From Haematococcus lacustris (taxonomy: Eukaryota > Chlorophyta > Chlorophyceae > Chlamydomonadales > Haematococcaceae), in contig JASKMD010000026.1 in assembly GCA_030144725.1 (NCBI GenBank), positions 3,104,121 through 3,168,120 on the forward strand: a stretch of DNA of 64,000 bases, written 5' to 3'. The notes under the pieces are model-generated. The model had not been told where the DNA came from. It did no database searches and saw only the letters and a program-made list of their open reading frames with translations. Position 1 is the first letter of the stretch, and each line of letters opens with the position of its first letter. Below, one piece after another: positions 33,622-44,289 of this stretch. The translations under genes were made by a program, and so were the position numbers.

Positions 33622-35836
33622 TCAGGCGTTCCCAACTACCTGAAAACCACCCCCCTGTGATACGAAGCCTGTATCTCCGCAGCCACTCAGTCAACAATAT
33701 ATGTAAACAGTGCTTTGAACAGAGGAGACTCATAGCTACCAGATGGCAGACGCAGCAAAAACTATTTTGGTCTCAGCGGTGCTCAGTGCCTGCCCAAAGA
33801 CCGACATTTCAATTCATGCGATTTCGCCACATGCGAGGCGCGCCGCTCTAGCACGCTTCGCCACACTGTTGTGAGTGGCACCTGCAATGCGCAGCAGCAG
33901 TCGGAACATGTTTTGCTTTTGGCATGTGGACGCGACGACGGCAGTCGTGACAGCTGGATATCATTATTAGCTTTTGGAGCTGCTGCTGGCGCTAGTGCAT
34001 CAACGGCTGCTCTACTACGCTCAAACAAGGTGCTAGGTGCAGTACGTGGTGTTGTCTCACCTTGCTTTGCTGCCCTCGACTTGTTAGCTGCAGGTGCCTC
34101 ACGCTTACGTGACGTGCTTGCCGCTGCCAGCTGTTGCTGCTGCTGAGGGGGTGCACCAGCAGGCACAGCCAGCTCAGGGGTGGTGCCTGCAGGTGTCAGT
34201 TGCTGCTGAGGGGGTGCAGCTGCGGCAAGCTTCCCACGGATGTGGGTGCACACGTGGCTCAGTAGCTTGGGTACCCTCCAACTGGTGTGTACCTCCTGCT
34301 TGTGGAACTGGAGGTATGTCTGAAGCTGCTTTCCTGTCATCTTCTTTGCCTCCTCAACAGTTGTGTGGCTAAAATCATGCCCCCCCAAGGCAAGGGCATG
34401 GGCCGCTGCAAGCCGCTCTTGGCACGCATGGTCACCCACATTAACCACAACCCTCCCGACCTTGTGCGCTGCATCTGTGATCTGGCGCTCTGCCTTGGCT
34501 GATCGCTGTGCTGCAGCTGCGGCATCCTCCTTACGCCGCACTTCAGCACGGAGCTGACCCATACGCTGCTGCAAATCATGAACATCCACAGTCTTCATGG
34601 CCTCCTTGCATGTGCGCAGGGACATCAACTGCAGCAGAGCTGGCAGCTCCATGTACCTGCCACCACCATGCTTCAGCAGCTGCAACAAGGACTCCACTGG
34701 GGCATTGGAGATGGGGCTGGCAAGGTAGTACTGTTCAAGGTGAAGGCGCAGTGCGGGGCTGCCAGGGTCGCCGTTTACAGCCATGGCACGAATGTTAGAT
34801 GCATACTGACGCCAAGTGCCATGAGGGTCCTCTTGCTGCTGCAGCTGCTGCTGTTGCTGCTGCTGCCCATCCTCAGCTGCAGCCTTGATGTTGTTAGGGC
34901 AATGCAGATAGCCAACCCTTGGCGACTTGTTTAGTGCATAGAGCTGAGCACTCTTGGCCTTGCTTAATGGGTGGGTGAGTGGCTGAGCGGGGCTACGGGC
35001 TTGGCTCGGTGGTCAGGGTGATGGGGGGTGATGGATACGGAGATGGGTGAAGGAGAGGTAGGGGGGAGATGGGTGAAGGAGAGGTTGGGGAGAGGTAGGA
35101 GGCGAGGAGAAGGAGAGTTAGGGGGGAGGAGGCTGATGGCAGGCTGGGAGGAGGGGCTACTGGGAGCTAGGCGGGGTAGACGAGGTTGGGAGATGGTATG
35201 TTAAGGTGTGTTGGTGGTGGCCATGTGGCGGAGTGGTCAGCCAAGCTCAGTCGGCTCCTCATGCACCTGTAGCCATCAGCATGTGTACCTTGTAAGCGGT
35301 CCATCTTGTCACATACAAACCCAATGATTGAGTTGCATAGTGCCATGGACGCGTTAATGAGTATGCTACAAAAGATTCGTGTGAGGCCAGGCTGTTGTTT
35401 AATGGTTGAAAACAAAAAGCGGATCATAGCTGGAGGGGGTGACTAGGCCCTACTGTGCCGCCCACCATTACAGCGATACAGCGCTGCCGCACACGAATTC
35501 GGGTTTCTTCACATGCTCGCCAAGCGGCCTGCACTATCAGGAAGCTCGCGCAGCCATGTTTGCCGGACTTCGGTGGTGTGCGCCACCGACATGTCGTGCA
35601 TCGCTAACGGATAGCCAAGGGCGTGGCTTACCAGTGTAGCTAACCACGGTCTGTATTTGGGACACATCCGGGGTCACATGTGCCTGCCCGCATCGAATGA
35701 CTCCGATGGCAATTCCAGTCTTACATTAAACGTGCAATATCGCAAAGCAGCAGACGCAGTAAACGTTACATGAAATGATGGAGTAGATGGGCTGCAGTTG
35801 CATGAAGACTACCAACCCCATGTTGGGAACGCCTGA
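33622..35836 (-). mobile_element. 2.2-kb TIR element, TCAGGCGTTCCCAAC ends, 7-bp TSD TACATAG
   Basis: Perfect 15-bp terminal inverted repeats TCAGGCGTTCCCAAC. TACATAG is duplicated at 33615-33621 and 35837-35843. The right subterminal sequence (CATGAAGACTACCAACCCCATG) matches that of the 1.2-kb elements at 12029 and 13834, so they form one family. Unlike those, it carries a sizeable gene on the minus strand. Confidence 0.9.
33783..34784 (-). CDS. element-encoded protein of unknown family (333 codons, open further upstream)
   Basis: I do not recognise the family. The frame continues upstream of the first ATG to about 34960, through a Gln-rich run and HGTWRQYASNI. Visible features: an N-terminal block with NAPVESLLQLLKHGGGRYME; a coiled-coil-like segment rich in Arg, Glu and Gln; a conserved-looking block VNVGDHACQERLAAAHALAL; then THIRGK and Gln/Ala/Thr-rich linkers; and a Cys-rich C-terminus. 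As the only substantial gene of a TIR element with 7-bp duplications it may be the C-terminal part of its transposase or an accessory protein. A possible upstream minus-strand exon lies at 35167-35427. No catalytic motif is seen. Confidence 0.5.
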   Translation of the reverse strand: MAVNGDPGSPALRLHLEQYYLASPISNAPVESLLQLLKHGGGRYMELPALLQLMSLRTCKEAMKTVDVHDLQQRMGQLRAEVRRKEDAAAAAQRSAKAERQITDAAHKVGRVVVNVGDHACQERLAAAHALALGGHDFSHTTVEEAKKMTGKQLQTYLQFHKQEVHTSWRVPKLLSHVCTHIRGKLAAAAPPQQQLTPAGTTPELAVPAGAPPQQQQQLAAASTSRKREAPAANKSRAAKQGETTPRTAPSTLFERSRAAVDALAPAAAPKANNDIQLSRLPSSRPHAKSKTCSDCCCALQVPLTTVWRSVLERRASHVAKSHELKCRSLGRH

Positions 35837-36001
35837 TACATAGCCTTCTTAGCTGCTCGGCTCGCCTGTAGTGAGCTTGTACTCCCCGCCGCACTGGTCG
35901 CAACTGCTTCCGCACCTAGAAATATTTATGGGGTCGCGGGCCGCGGGCTGCATTTCGGCTGCAGTATTGCACGCCGCAGTCGCAGCTCTAGCAGTTGCTG
36001 A

Positions 36002-36196
36002 TGGCTGCTGCGAATGTTCCCAAGCAGCAGGTCTTCAACAGTGTCACGATGGCAGCAGATGTTGTACTTCGTAAAGCTTTGGCCAGCAAGTTCGCAAATA
36101 ACTGGCTCTTTCGTTACAATAGCGACGGTGTGCCAGTGCAAGAGGTGCCCACCAAACAACCGGGCTGAGCTCGGCGTCGCGAACATGAGCCAGCTG
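36002..36196 (+). pseudogene. N-terminal BED-finger-like piece of a hAT-type transposase (copy interrupted)
   Basis: Starts ATG at 36002 (MAAANVPKQQVF), reaches ALASKFANNWLFRYNSDG, then needs a frame change to read CQCKRC and ANMSQL, where the 2.9-kb element at 36197-39090 interrupts it. After that element the frame resumes as AARHKCKLEG. The spacing Trp, C-x2-C, about 20 residues, H-x-C resembles a BED zinc finger, the DNA-binding module of hAT transposases. Confidence 0.45.
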
Positions 36197-39090
36197 TCGG
36201 GCGCCCCCAACATGGGTCATGCAAGTACTCTCTCACTACTTCATCGTTTTCGATAGCGTTTGTCACGCTTGTGGCTGCTAATCAATGCGCGTCATCTGAC
36301 CATCAGCGCAAGCCATTGGAGATTTTGCTCGCGTACTGCCACATGTGCCCGCGAACAAATCACAGCGGCGAGACGGGTCTCTCTTAGACGGTGAGCCGCA
36401 TCCCTGTGACCCCATCTACCTAGCGTAGTGAGCTGGTTGTGCACAAATGGAATGTCCGGCCGACACCCAACGCGATGCCTGCCGGGCGTGCAGGGCGCCT
36501 AGACGGGGCAACTAAAACATCTGGTTGTATTCGCTTCCGCCGAATACATCATTTCGGTCGGCGCACACGAAGGTATCACCGGCTTACACCCCCCCCTCCT
36601 CCACTGTGTCCTCCACTGTGTTGCACCCGTTGCAACTATAGGGAAATCAATACAAAGACCTTGTTCTTGACCCATTGGCGCATTTATTAGAACAAACCGC
36701 ACATTAAACAGCGCAGGCCTGGATCAGTTTAACACTTTCAAAGTTGCATCATGTTCTCCAAGCAGAACTAGGGCCACGGGGCTGTGGGGTGGCAGTTGAG
36801 CTATGAAACTTTGCACGCAGGTGGATGGCATGTAGGGGAGTGTAACTCTTAGAGAAGCCGAGGCCAAATTCGGCCATGTTGTGGAGTTGTATGACTGACT
36901 GCATGGCCCTGGCCCTGAGATCGGCTAAGGGAGTTGGGGTCAAAGACCAAAGTGAGCTATTGACATATCTGAGTATGAGCGTGTGTAACAATGCCTAAAA
37001 GGAGCTTAACCTAGTAAGTAGCATGCTGTAAGTCCGAATGGTCGAGCTGTGGCATTGCCCTCCAGGTATGGGGAGGAGGTGGGCTCAGTGCCACATTCCC
37101 GCAACCGCTTTCCGACCCGACTGCTGCTGTCGACGCGCATGCTTGTGTAGAGCAGCCTGAGCGATGCGGGCGGTCGCAGCGATGATTGCATGCTCCGCAA
37201 CGACTCAAATTTGAATCACTAACTTTGATGCTTTGCTGTGACGGCCTACTGACTGGATAATTATTCTGGATGGGTGAAAGGTAGCTGGCCGGGTTGTCTA
37301 CATTGTGAATCATCTAGCATATTATTTGGCGCAGTGAGTGCAGAGTTACAGCCGTCCTACTGCCAAGGGTCGGTTTCCTGTCATTTTTTGTAAGTTGGGA
37401 ACACCTGAGTTACGGTGTGTGGCATGGAACTGAACGGAAGCTCAGGACAGCCATGCTGCTGATTGCTGGAACAAGGTTGCATTGCCACACACATACAACC
37501 TATCGTCCATGCACTGCTGCCCATGGACTACAGCCTGCTGCTGCTGCTTATCCACTGCAACACATGCACTGCAGCCTGTTGCTGCTGCTCGTGCACTGCA
37601 GCCTGGGCGGTGGCTGTGTTGTGGCGGGTAAGGGTTAACAAACAACACCAACTGGCACCCCCACCACCATCACCCCCACCACCACTTCCATCACCACGAA
37701 CAACAACGAGACCACCCCACCCCACCCACCCCCACCACCAAGCTATGGCGCACAGTACGGACCCCTCCATGTGCTTGGCTTGGCTCGGCTCGGCTTGGCT
37801 TGGAGGGATGGGCTGGATTAGTGTGGTGTGTGGGCATGGCATGGCTAAAGTGGGCGGGCTGGCCGCTATTACTAGCGCGCTTGCTCCGTGCTGCCCGCCC
37901 AAGGCTGGCCTTCAGGAAGGGGGGGGTTAGACGGGGTGGCGGATTTGGAGGTGATGGTGGTGGTGGGACAGGAGAGGGAAGGAGGAAAGGGCTTAAAGGC
38001 AGGAGGGTGACCGTCAAACCTGCAACAAACAAGGGGTGGGCTTGCGTTTACCGCCTCATAGCACCCAACTCCTGGCTGCCAAAGCCATGCTGACTGGGAT
38101 GTGGGATGAGGGATGTGAGATGATGCAAGGTAGGGCTGGGCAGGGGAGGAGAGGAGAGGGTGCCGTTCCCGGCTGCCACTCTTGGCTGCCGCTCCTGACT
38201 GCCATTCTTGGGTGCCTCTCCTGGCTGCCATTCTTGGGTGCCTCTCCTGGCTGCCCGCTCTAGACTGCTCACTCCAGTCTGCCTGCTCCGGGGTGCTCGC
38301 TCAAGGCCTTGCTTGCAATCACCAAGCCATGCTACACTTGTCATGCTCCAGCTGCCTCCAACTGCAAGCAAACATCAGCCAGCTCAGCGCCAACAAGCTG
38401 ATCAACAATGACATGCATGACCAGAGTTTGGTGGGCTGGGCTAACACCCTAACCGCACGTGCACTCACCTGAAGTCTGGCTGTCGCTCCAAGCGCCTCCT
38501 AGCTGCTGCTCCTAGCTGCATGCTTGTCCACTACAGTCTAGCAATCTCACTGCTGTTGTTGACGTGCATGCCATCCAAGCCAGCAAGACATACACCTTGC
38601 ACGTGCAGACCTGCCATGTCATGTCCCACTGGCAGCAGCACTGGCTTATCTGAGTATGAGCGTTTGTTACAATGTCCTAGATGAGCTTAGCCTAGTAAGT
38701 AGCATGCTGTATGTCCCAATGGTCGAGCTGTGGCATTGCCCTCTAGGTATGGGGGGGACGTGGGCTTAATGCCACATCGTCGCATTCGCTTTCCGATCCG
38801 ACTGCTGCTGCCGACGCGCGTGCTCGTGTAGAGCAGCCTGAGCGACGCGGACGGTCGCAGCGATGACTGCATGCTCCGCAACGACTCAAATTTGAATCAC
38901 TAGCTTTGATGCTTTGCTGTGCACGGCCTACTGAGTGCATAATTATTCTGGATGGGTGCAAGGTAGCTGGCTGGGTTGTCTACATTCTGAATCATCCAGC
39001 ATAACATTTGGCGCAGTGAGTGCAGAGTTATAGCCGTCCTACTACCAGGGGTATGTTTCCTGACATTTTCTGTTAGTTGGGAGCGCCTGA
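36197..39090 (+). mobile_element. 2.9-kb TIR element of the TC(A/G)GGCG family, TSD CCAGCTG
   Basis: The left end TCGGGCGCCCCCAAC and the right end GTTGGGAGCGCCTGA are flanked by CCAGCTG at 36190-36196 and 39091-39097. The left 1.2 kb resemble 12029-13253 and contain an internal right-end-like sequence (to about 37409). A unique 1.2-kb stretch follows, then a second right-end region (38640-39090). It therefore looks like a 1.2-kb element expanded by duplication of its right subterminal region around captured sequence. TGTGGCATGGAACTGAACGG at about 37420 also occurs in the KDZ element at about 21263. Confidence 0.85.
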
Positions 39091-39311
39091 CCAGCTGGCT
39101 GCCAGGCACAAATGCAAGCTTGAAGGTGCACCCAGCATCTCCAAAAAGCGCAGCCCCGAGCCAAGTTTTGGCCCACTGCCGCGAGAGGACCGGGGTGCAG
39201 CAATGCCTGAGGGCATTCGGCGGGCTGTCAGGCGCAGGATCGGACTCTTCCTCGTCACGCAGCAGCTTCCCTTCAACATAATGGACAATGTCCACCTCCA
39301 ATCTGTCTTCC
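36992..39311 (+). repeat. 2.3-kb direct duplication flanking the CACTA element, left copy
   Basis: Nearly identical to 44290-46610; only a few differences were noticed (for example C/T near 37411, A/T near 38012 and a 1-bp indel near 37240). This copy stops exactly at the CACTA element (CTTCC, then CTACACCAGG), whereas the right copy reads on through the hAT-like exon. Confidence 0.92.
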
Positions 39312-39779
39312 CTACACCAGGGGTACATGAGTTAAACGACTAGTTTAGGCGTTTAACTGCCTAAACTGCTCGGTGAACGACGACGTATTTAAGCTAGTTT
39401 AATTCTGAGTTAACCTGCTGGTTTAGGAATTAAACCAGGAGTTAAACTGAATCAGGCCGGGGTTTACCGAGGGGCTCGCCAAACCAAGTTTAACCATGGC
39501 ATCCGGTTTAACTCGTAGTTGAACTCCTGCTAAACTAGTTTTAGGCGAGGTGAACGAAGACGTAATTGAACGAGTTACACGGCACGTTTAACCCGCTGTC
39601 ACATGTTGAACCAGCAGGTAAACGACATGGTAAACTAGCATAAACTGGCATCTCCCAGCCTAGATTGTATGTGACAAGGCACAGTCACAAGGCTACAGCA
39701 AACTCCTGTGTGTTTGAACGTGCGCAATGCTGCACCCAGCTGCTCACAGCTGCCCTCCAACTGGCTGTTGCCCATGTGT

Positions 39780-39905
39780 GGCTGTTGCTGAGTAGCTGTT
39801 CCAAGGCTGTTCCAAGCTGCTCCAAAGCAGAGGTTGTTCCAAGGCTGTTCCAAGCTGCTCCAAAGCAGAGGCTGTTCCAAGGCTGTTCCAAGCTGCTCCA
39901 AAGCT
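39780..39905. repeat. tandem repeat of CCAAGCTGCTCCAAAGCAGAGG units
   Basis: About four 28- to 36-bp units of GCTGTTCCAAGCTGCTCCAAA with short variants, inside the CACTA element downstream of both of its genes. Confidence 0.8.
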
Positions 39906-40468
39906 CAATTGAAGCTTCCCCATACTTCCTGCAGAAAGGGCAAGTCACTACATTGTGTCCCTACTTTCCCCCGCCTACACACCCAACAAACATGTAGCAT
40001 ATGCTCACGACATGATGAATGCTATTGGCTCACTCACCCAGGTGACTATGCAGGTTTGTGCCTTCTCTTTCTCTTGGTTGCACCAAGTTTAGCATTGGCA
40101 CGGTCCTCAGCTGCATGATTAGCACATGCATTGGCAACTTCAGTATGACAGTGGGCACGAGCATTAAGCCATTCAACGAACCTATACGCACACCTGCAGC
40201 CATCTCTCCTTGCACCTCATCTCCTGATGGTGTTGCTGGAGCTACAGAGGCGCGTCTATCCTTGCCTGCGACAACAGAGTTGCAATGGGTCGTTGTCCTA
40301 CGCCACACAGTAGGGATTAACACACATAGAATACGGAAGGCATGTACCAAACACATGTAGCAAATGCCAAACATACCTGTTATGGCCTTCACTGGGGTAG
40401 CTTGCTCTGCATCTGCACAAACAACAGCAGCATGAGTGGGCAATGCAAAGCCATATACAGGTGATGAG

Positions 40469-41328
40469 CTATGTTTGGATTAAGCATGTGCAAGTGGCAG
40501 CACCTTTGCAAGACGGCGATTTGCTCTGCTTGATGGCGTTCTCCGCCTTTGTCTTTATCCACTGCAGAAACATTGCTCGCGCTGTGGCGTCCAGATGTGG
40601 CTTTGCTCCGTTCCTTGGAAGGAAAATGCTGTCGAGCCTGCCCCCGTACTCCGCTGCATGGCGCTGCCTCGAGTCTGCTACCATCCCACCCACGGCTTCC
40701 AGCACATCCTTCACAACCGCAGACAGTACAGCCTCGCCAGCCGAAGTTGGCTGGTTGAACTCTTGCGCCTTTCCCTTTGACAGAAAAAGAGGCTTAATGC
40801 CTTGAACGACGGAGGCTCCGTTGGCCACCGACGTGACCACATGTTGTAGGGCCGCTGTGATGAGTCTTTCTGGCCTTCGCCCTTGCTTGGTAGGGCCACC
40901 TGCAGCCGTGACCGCCGATGCGGCTTGGGGGCATGGAGCAGCTCTGCGATTGAACATGTTGCATGTCGAATTTGTTTCATCGCTGTTGACTGAGCAGTAC
41001 ACTTGCTTACTGACATTCTCTTCACCGCTCGGACGAATGCTTCCGCTTCCAGTTCGTCAATGTCCCAGGTGGCCCCGTTCGCGGACGCCACGGCCGAAAT
41101 CATCTGTTGTTGAATTACATTTGCGTCCATCTCCAAGAACAGCTCTAGGCGAACAGGTCCAGACAGTCTAAAAGAGTAGGCACAGGCCTCGATTGCTGCG
41201 AACTCTAAACTCTTGTCGTCGTCAACGCCAAGGTCGGCTGCAATGCGCCTTACATACTCTTGCATCTGAGACATTGCAACGACCCTGAGCCTGGCTGAAT
41301 AATGACGTTGTGAGCCTGCCACACACAT
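40469..41328 (-). CDS. second CACTA gene product, two exons, function unknown
   Basis: On the minus strand, exon 1 includes MSQMQEYVRRIAADLGVDDD and a helical region ending AVKRMS at a strong donor (GTAAGCAAGTG, about 41031). An acceptor TTCAATCGCAG near 40955 leads into AAPCPQAASAVTAAGG, LLFLSKGKAQEF-like sequence and a C-terminal helix ending at 40469. CACTA elements commonly carry, beside the TNP2 transposase, a TNPA-like protein that binds subterminal repeats; that role is only inferred from position. No DNA-binding motif was recognised. The gene lies directly downstream of, and collinear with, the transposase. Confidence 0.5.
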
Positions 41329-41399
41329 GCATCACACAGTCACTCATTTGAGTTGTGCCCATTTGAATTTGCCACATGATAAACACTTGCATGTTCCTC

Positions 41400-44174
41400 T
41401 TAGAGGGGCTTTGGTGGCTGGGGCCAGGGCACAGGCGCACCTACAACACGAAGGGGGTGCCATGTGTCAGTGATGGCTACCAGGTAACGTGAATCATGAG
41501 GATGGGGGCGCAATGCAAACTTGGTTGGTAGGACATCATTGCATGGCCAGATTGCAGTAATGCCCTTGGTGCACACTGCCTTGCTCAACAAGGGGCTCTG
41601 CAACTCAACATCATATGCACCACACCTTGGCGACCTGTGCCATCTTGTGACAAAGAAATACCTGCGCCGCTGCAATCTAACATGGGAGATGATCTTCACA
41701 ATCTGGCCCACCCACAGTGCCTTGGCGAGGGCTGTGTGTGCCAAGCCCTCATCTTGTGCATGCTCTGTCACGTCCTCAAAGCCTGGCCGTGCCATGAAAT
41801 ACTGGTTGGGCTTGAACAATACTCCTGAGATCCTGATGTTGTGGTGCTGTTGTGCATTCATGACAGTCCACAGCTCTGCAGCAGCACGAATCTCAGCATC
41901 AAATTCTGGGAACGGCTCACTACGGCCACTCATCCACACCGGCCAGTGGTGTCTCAACTCCACACACACTGCAGCAGACATCCTTGCATCTTGAGTAATG
42001 CCTTTGCCACGCCGCCATGCAATTGGCTGCATTGGAAGCCACTCATCCAAGAAGGCTTGCCATGCCAACTCATATGCATAGCTGGTGTTGCGGTACACCT
42101 CATGCAACACACCCTGCTCATCGACATTGACATGATAGAACTCACCACTACATGGTGGCTCAACTTGAGCAGGGGCACCTAGCCTCTGATGCATCCCCCA
42201 TGGCGCAGATCTGTAGGTGGCAGCAACATCTGGCAAGCCAAACCGCTCTACTAAGGCAACCTTCTCTTTTTCCATGTGCTTGAAGAGCATGCTTGCCTCT
42301 GGATACCTACGGTTCTTGGGGTCCCTCTGCATCTGTCCAAACATGCTCTCAACAGGGAACATGGTCAGCACGAATAGTGGTCCCCACCTCTGTACGTTCT
42401 CCATCAACATCATCAGCTCATGCAACTTCACATCCAACTCAGACACTGGAAGGAACCTCTCCACCATGCAAACCGCAATAGCCAGCAAGCGTTGTAGGCG
42501 GGGCAGGGACTCTTTGTGCACCTCCTTGCACCACATTATGTTGATCACTTGCAGTAACAGCATCAGCGTGGCATACACTGTGGGGCGCAGCAGTGCCTTA
42601 GCTGAAGCCAGAGCGTACAACCCTATTGGCCCGGCAAACTGTAGCATGGTGTGCACCTTTCTCTTCTTAGCAGGATCCATGAGCCTACCCAAGCGATATC
42701 CTACATCACCAGGAAGGAGCTTCTGAAGTTGCACAAGTGATTGAATGATAGGGGAGAGGGAGCAAGGTGCACATGGTGAAGAGCGGGACAGATCACATTC
42801 ATAGCGTTGCAGCTCAGACTCAATATTGATCACGGCAGGCACCCAGCGCAAGCCTAGCAGAACCCCCAACACAGTGTCCTTGACAATCCCGCCTAACACA
42901 TGCATGGGATCATACTGAACAGCATCATGGAAATCAAAGTGGGGGAGTTGCAAAAACAAGCAAGACCCATCCTCAAGCCCATCATTCAAATCATCAATCA
43001 GCGGCTGAGCACTATCATCGATCTGATCTCCAGCCGCATCAAATGAAGCGTCACCCTCAGACTCATCATCCTCCTCTTCACAGTCCCACCCCACAGGCCG
43101 TTGGTCATCCCCCTCGTCTAACTCAGGGTCAAGGCTCCCTCCCTCGCCATCGCTACCACTGTCCCCATGCACGTCCCCATGCACACCTGGATCTGATCCA
43201 AGCCAGTAGGCACCTTCCCATCCCCGTCGCTCAGGCACTGCAGGCAACATGTGGGTGGGGTGGGGTGGGGTGGGGTGGGGTGGGGTGGGGTGGGGTGGGG
43301 TGGGGTGGGGTGGGGTGGGGTGGGGTGGGGTGGGGTGGGGTGGGGTGGGGTGGGGTGGGGTGGGGTGGGGTGGGGTGGGGTGGGGTGGGGTGGGGTGGGG
43401 TGGGGTGGGGTGGGGTGGGGTGGGGTGGGGTGGGGTGGGGTGGGGTGGGGTGGGGTGGGGTGGGGTGGGGTGGGGTGGGGTGGGGTGGGGTGGGGTGGGG
43501 TGGGGTGGGGTGGGGTGGGGTGGCATGGGGTGGGGTGGGGGTGGGGTGGGGTGGGGTGGGGTGGGGTGGGGTGGGGTGGGGTGGGGTGGGGTGGGGTGGG
43601 GTGGGGTGGGGTGGGGTGGGGTGGGGTGGGGTGGGGTGGGGTGGGGTGGGGTGGGGTGGGGTGGGGTGGGGTGGGGTGGGGTGGGGTGGGGTGGGGTGGG
43701 GCTGGACACAACGAGGCACTCACCCGCACCACAAAGCAAATCAGCATGGCCAGCTGGATTAGCTGGAAGAAGGACATTCTGGTGTACCTCTTTGGGGTGC
43801 CTCTTCCGGATGCCATTGGTATCAGGGACCGGGAGCTTGACGCCACATTGACAATTTCGGTGATTGACAATTTGAATTTGCGACAGTTTAAAATTACGAT
43901 AACGGCGATTACATACATCATACGTAAAGACGTCGAACGTAAAGCGTTTAGACTTCCTACCTTCAGGAGTGGGAAGTTGCCTGTTGCGCCCAAGGCTCTC
44001 GGGATAGACGTAGTTGACCGCATGGTCACAACCTTCAGCTTTGACGTGCGCGTTGGCGCACCGAACGTGCACTGGCACCAAGGACTTCAGGCCGTAACAT
44101 AACTTGCACAGGCACAAAACTTTGGGCTGGTCTGATTCGCATCGCCGGAGCCTCTTCCTCTGACCTAGGTACAT
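41400..44174 (-). CDS. TNP2-like CACTA/EnSpm transposase with an expanded (PTPPH)n insertion
   Basis: An open frame of 924 codons. The N-terminus has Cys-rich pieces (LCLCKLCYGL; HRNCQCG). Codons from about 43700 down to 43255 are a pure (GGGGT)n array read as Pro-Thr-Pro-Pro-His. Then come an acidic stretch and FDFHDAVQYDPMHVLGGIVK, matching the D-x-M-H motif of TNP2 (Transposase_21) proteins; LMMLMENVQRWGPLFVLTMFPVES with NRRYPEAS, like the domain that follows TNP2 in plant elements (E-x-x-x-x-GP, P-V-E-S, P-E-x-S); and a C-terminal segment ending TDTWHPLRVV. TNP2 proteins cut at CACTA ends. The repeat array may instead be an intron, since 447 bp divides by 3 and leaves the frame open. The copy has no stop and could be active. 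Confidence 0.75.
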   Translation of the reverse strand: MYLGQRKRLRRCESDQPKVLCLCKLCYGLKSLVPVHVRCANAHVKAEGCDHAVNYVYPESLGRNRQLPTPEGRKSKRFTFDVFTYDVCNRRYRNFKLSQIQIVNHRNCQCGVKLPVPDTNGIRKRHPKEVHQNVLLPANPAGHADLLCGAGECLVVSSPTPPHPTPPHPTPPHPTPPHPTPPHPTPPHPTPPHPTPPHPTPPHPTPPHPTPPPPHPMPPHPTPPHPTPPHPTPPHPTPPHPTPPHPTPPHPTPPHPTPPHPTPPHPTPPHPTPPHPTPPHPTPPHPTPPHPTPPHPTPPHPTPPHPTHMLPAVPERRGWEGAYWLGSDPGVHGDVHGDSGSDGEGGSLDPELDEGDDQRPVGWDCEEEDDESEGDASFDAAGDQIDDSAQPLIDDLNDGLEDGSCLFLQLPHFDFHDAVQYDPMHVLGGIVKDTVLGVLLGLRWVPAVINIESELQRYECDLSRSSPCAPCSLSPIIQSLVQLQKLLPGDVGYRLGRLMDPAKKRKVHTMLQFAGPIGLYALASAKALLRPTVYATLMLLLQVINIMWCKEVHKESLPRLQRLLAIAVCMVERFLPVSELDVKLHELMMLMENVQRWGPLFVLTMFPVESMFGQMQRDPKNRRYPEASMLFKHMEKEKVALVERFGLPDVAATYRSAPWGMHQRLGAPAQVEPPCSGEFYHVNVDEQGVLHEVYRNTSYAYELAWQAFLDEWLPMQPIAWRRGKGITQDARMSAAVCVELRHHWPVWMSGRSEPFPEFDAEIRAAAELWTVMNAQQHHNIRISGVLFKPNQYFMARPGFEDVTEHAQDEGLAHTALAKALWVGQIVKIISHVRLQRRRYFFVTRWHRSPRCGAYDVELQSPLLSKAVCTKGITAIWPCNDVLPTKFALRPHPHDSRYLVAITDTWHPLRVVGAPVPWPQPPKPL
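43255..43701. repeat. (GGGGT)n pentanucleotide array, about 89 copies
   Basis: Nearly perfect; one interruption (GGCATGGGG) and one extra G near 43521-43540. It lies within the transposase frame and is cytosine-rich (CCCCA) on the coding strand. Confidence 0.95.
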
Positions 44175-44289
44175 GTTGGTCCCACACTAGTTAAACTGGT
44201 TGCGTTCAACTCGGCGAGGTGGCCTTAAACTAGGTTAAGTGTGATAACTGACTAGTTTAGTCGTTTAACTGATGTACCCCTGGTGTAGT

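Larger units (their letters stand above)
39315..44285 (-). mobile_element. CACTA/EnSpm-type transposon, CACCAGGGGTACAT ends
   Basis: The TIRs CACCAGGGGTACAT followed by (C/G)AGTTAAACGACTA are inverted at 39315 and 44285. TA is present on both sides (39313-39314 and 44286-44287), or the TIR extends to CTACACC. The left subterminal 340 bp and the right 100 bp are crowded with TTTAA/GTTTA motifs in both orientations, as in CACTA elements, where the transposase binds repeated subterminal sites. It encodes a TNP2-like transposase and a second protein, both on the minus strand. Confidence 0.9.

Noticed and set aside
43043..44102. Plus-strand frames of (GWGGV)n opposite the CACTA transposase
   Set aside because: Shadow of the (GGGGT)n array; the minus strand carries the TNP2 motifs.
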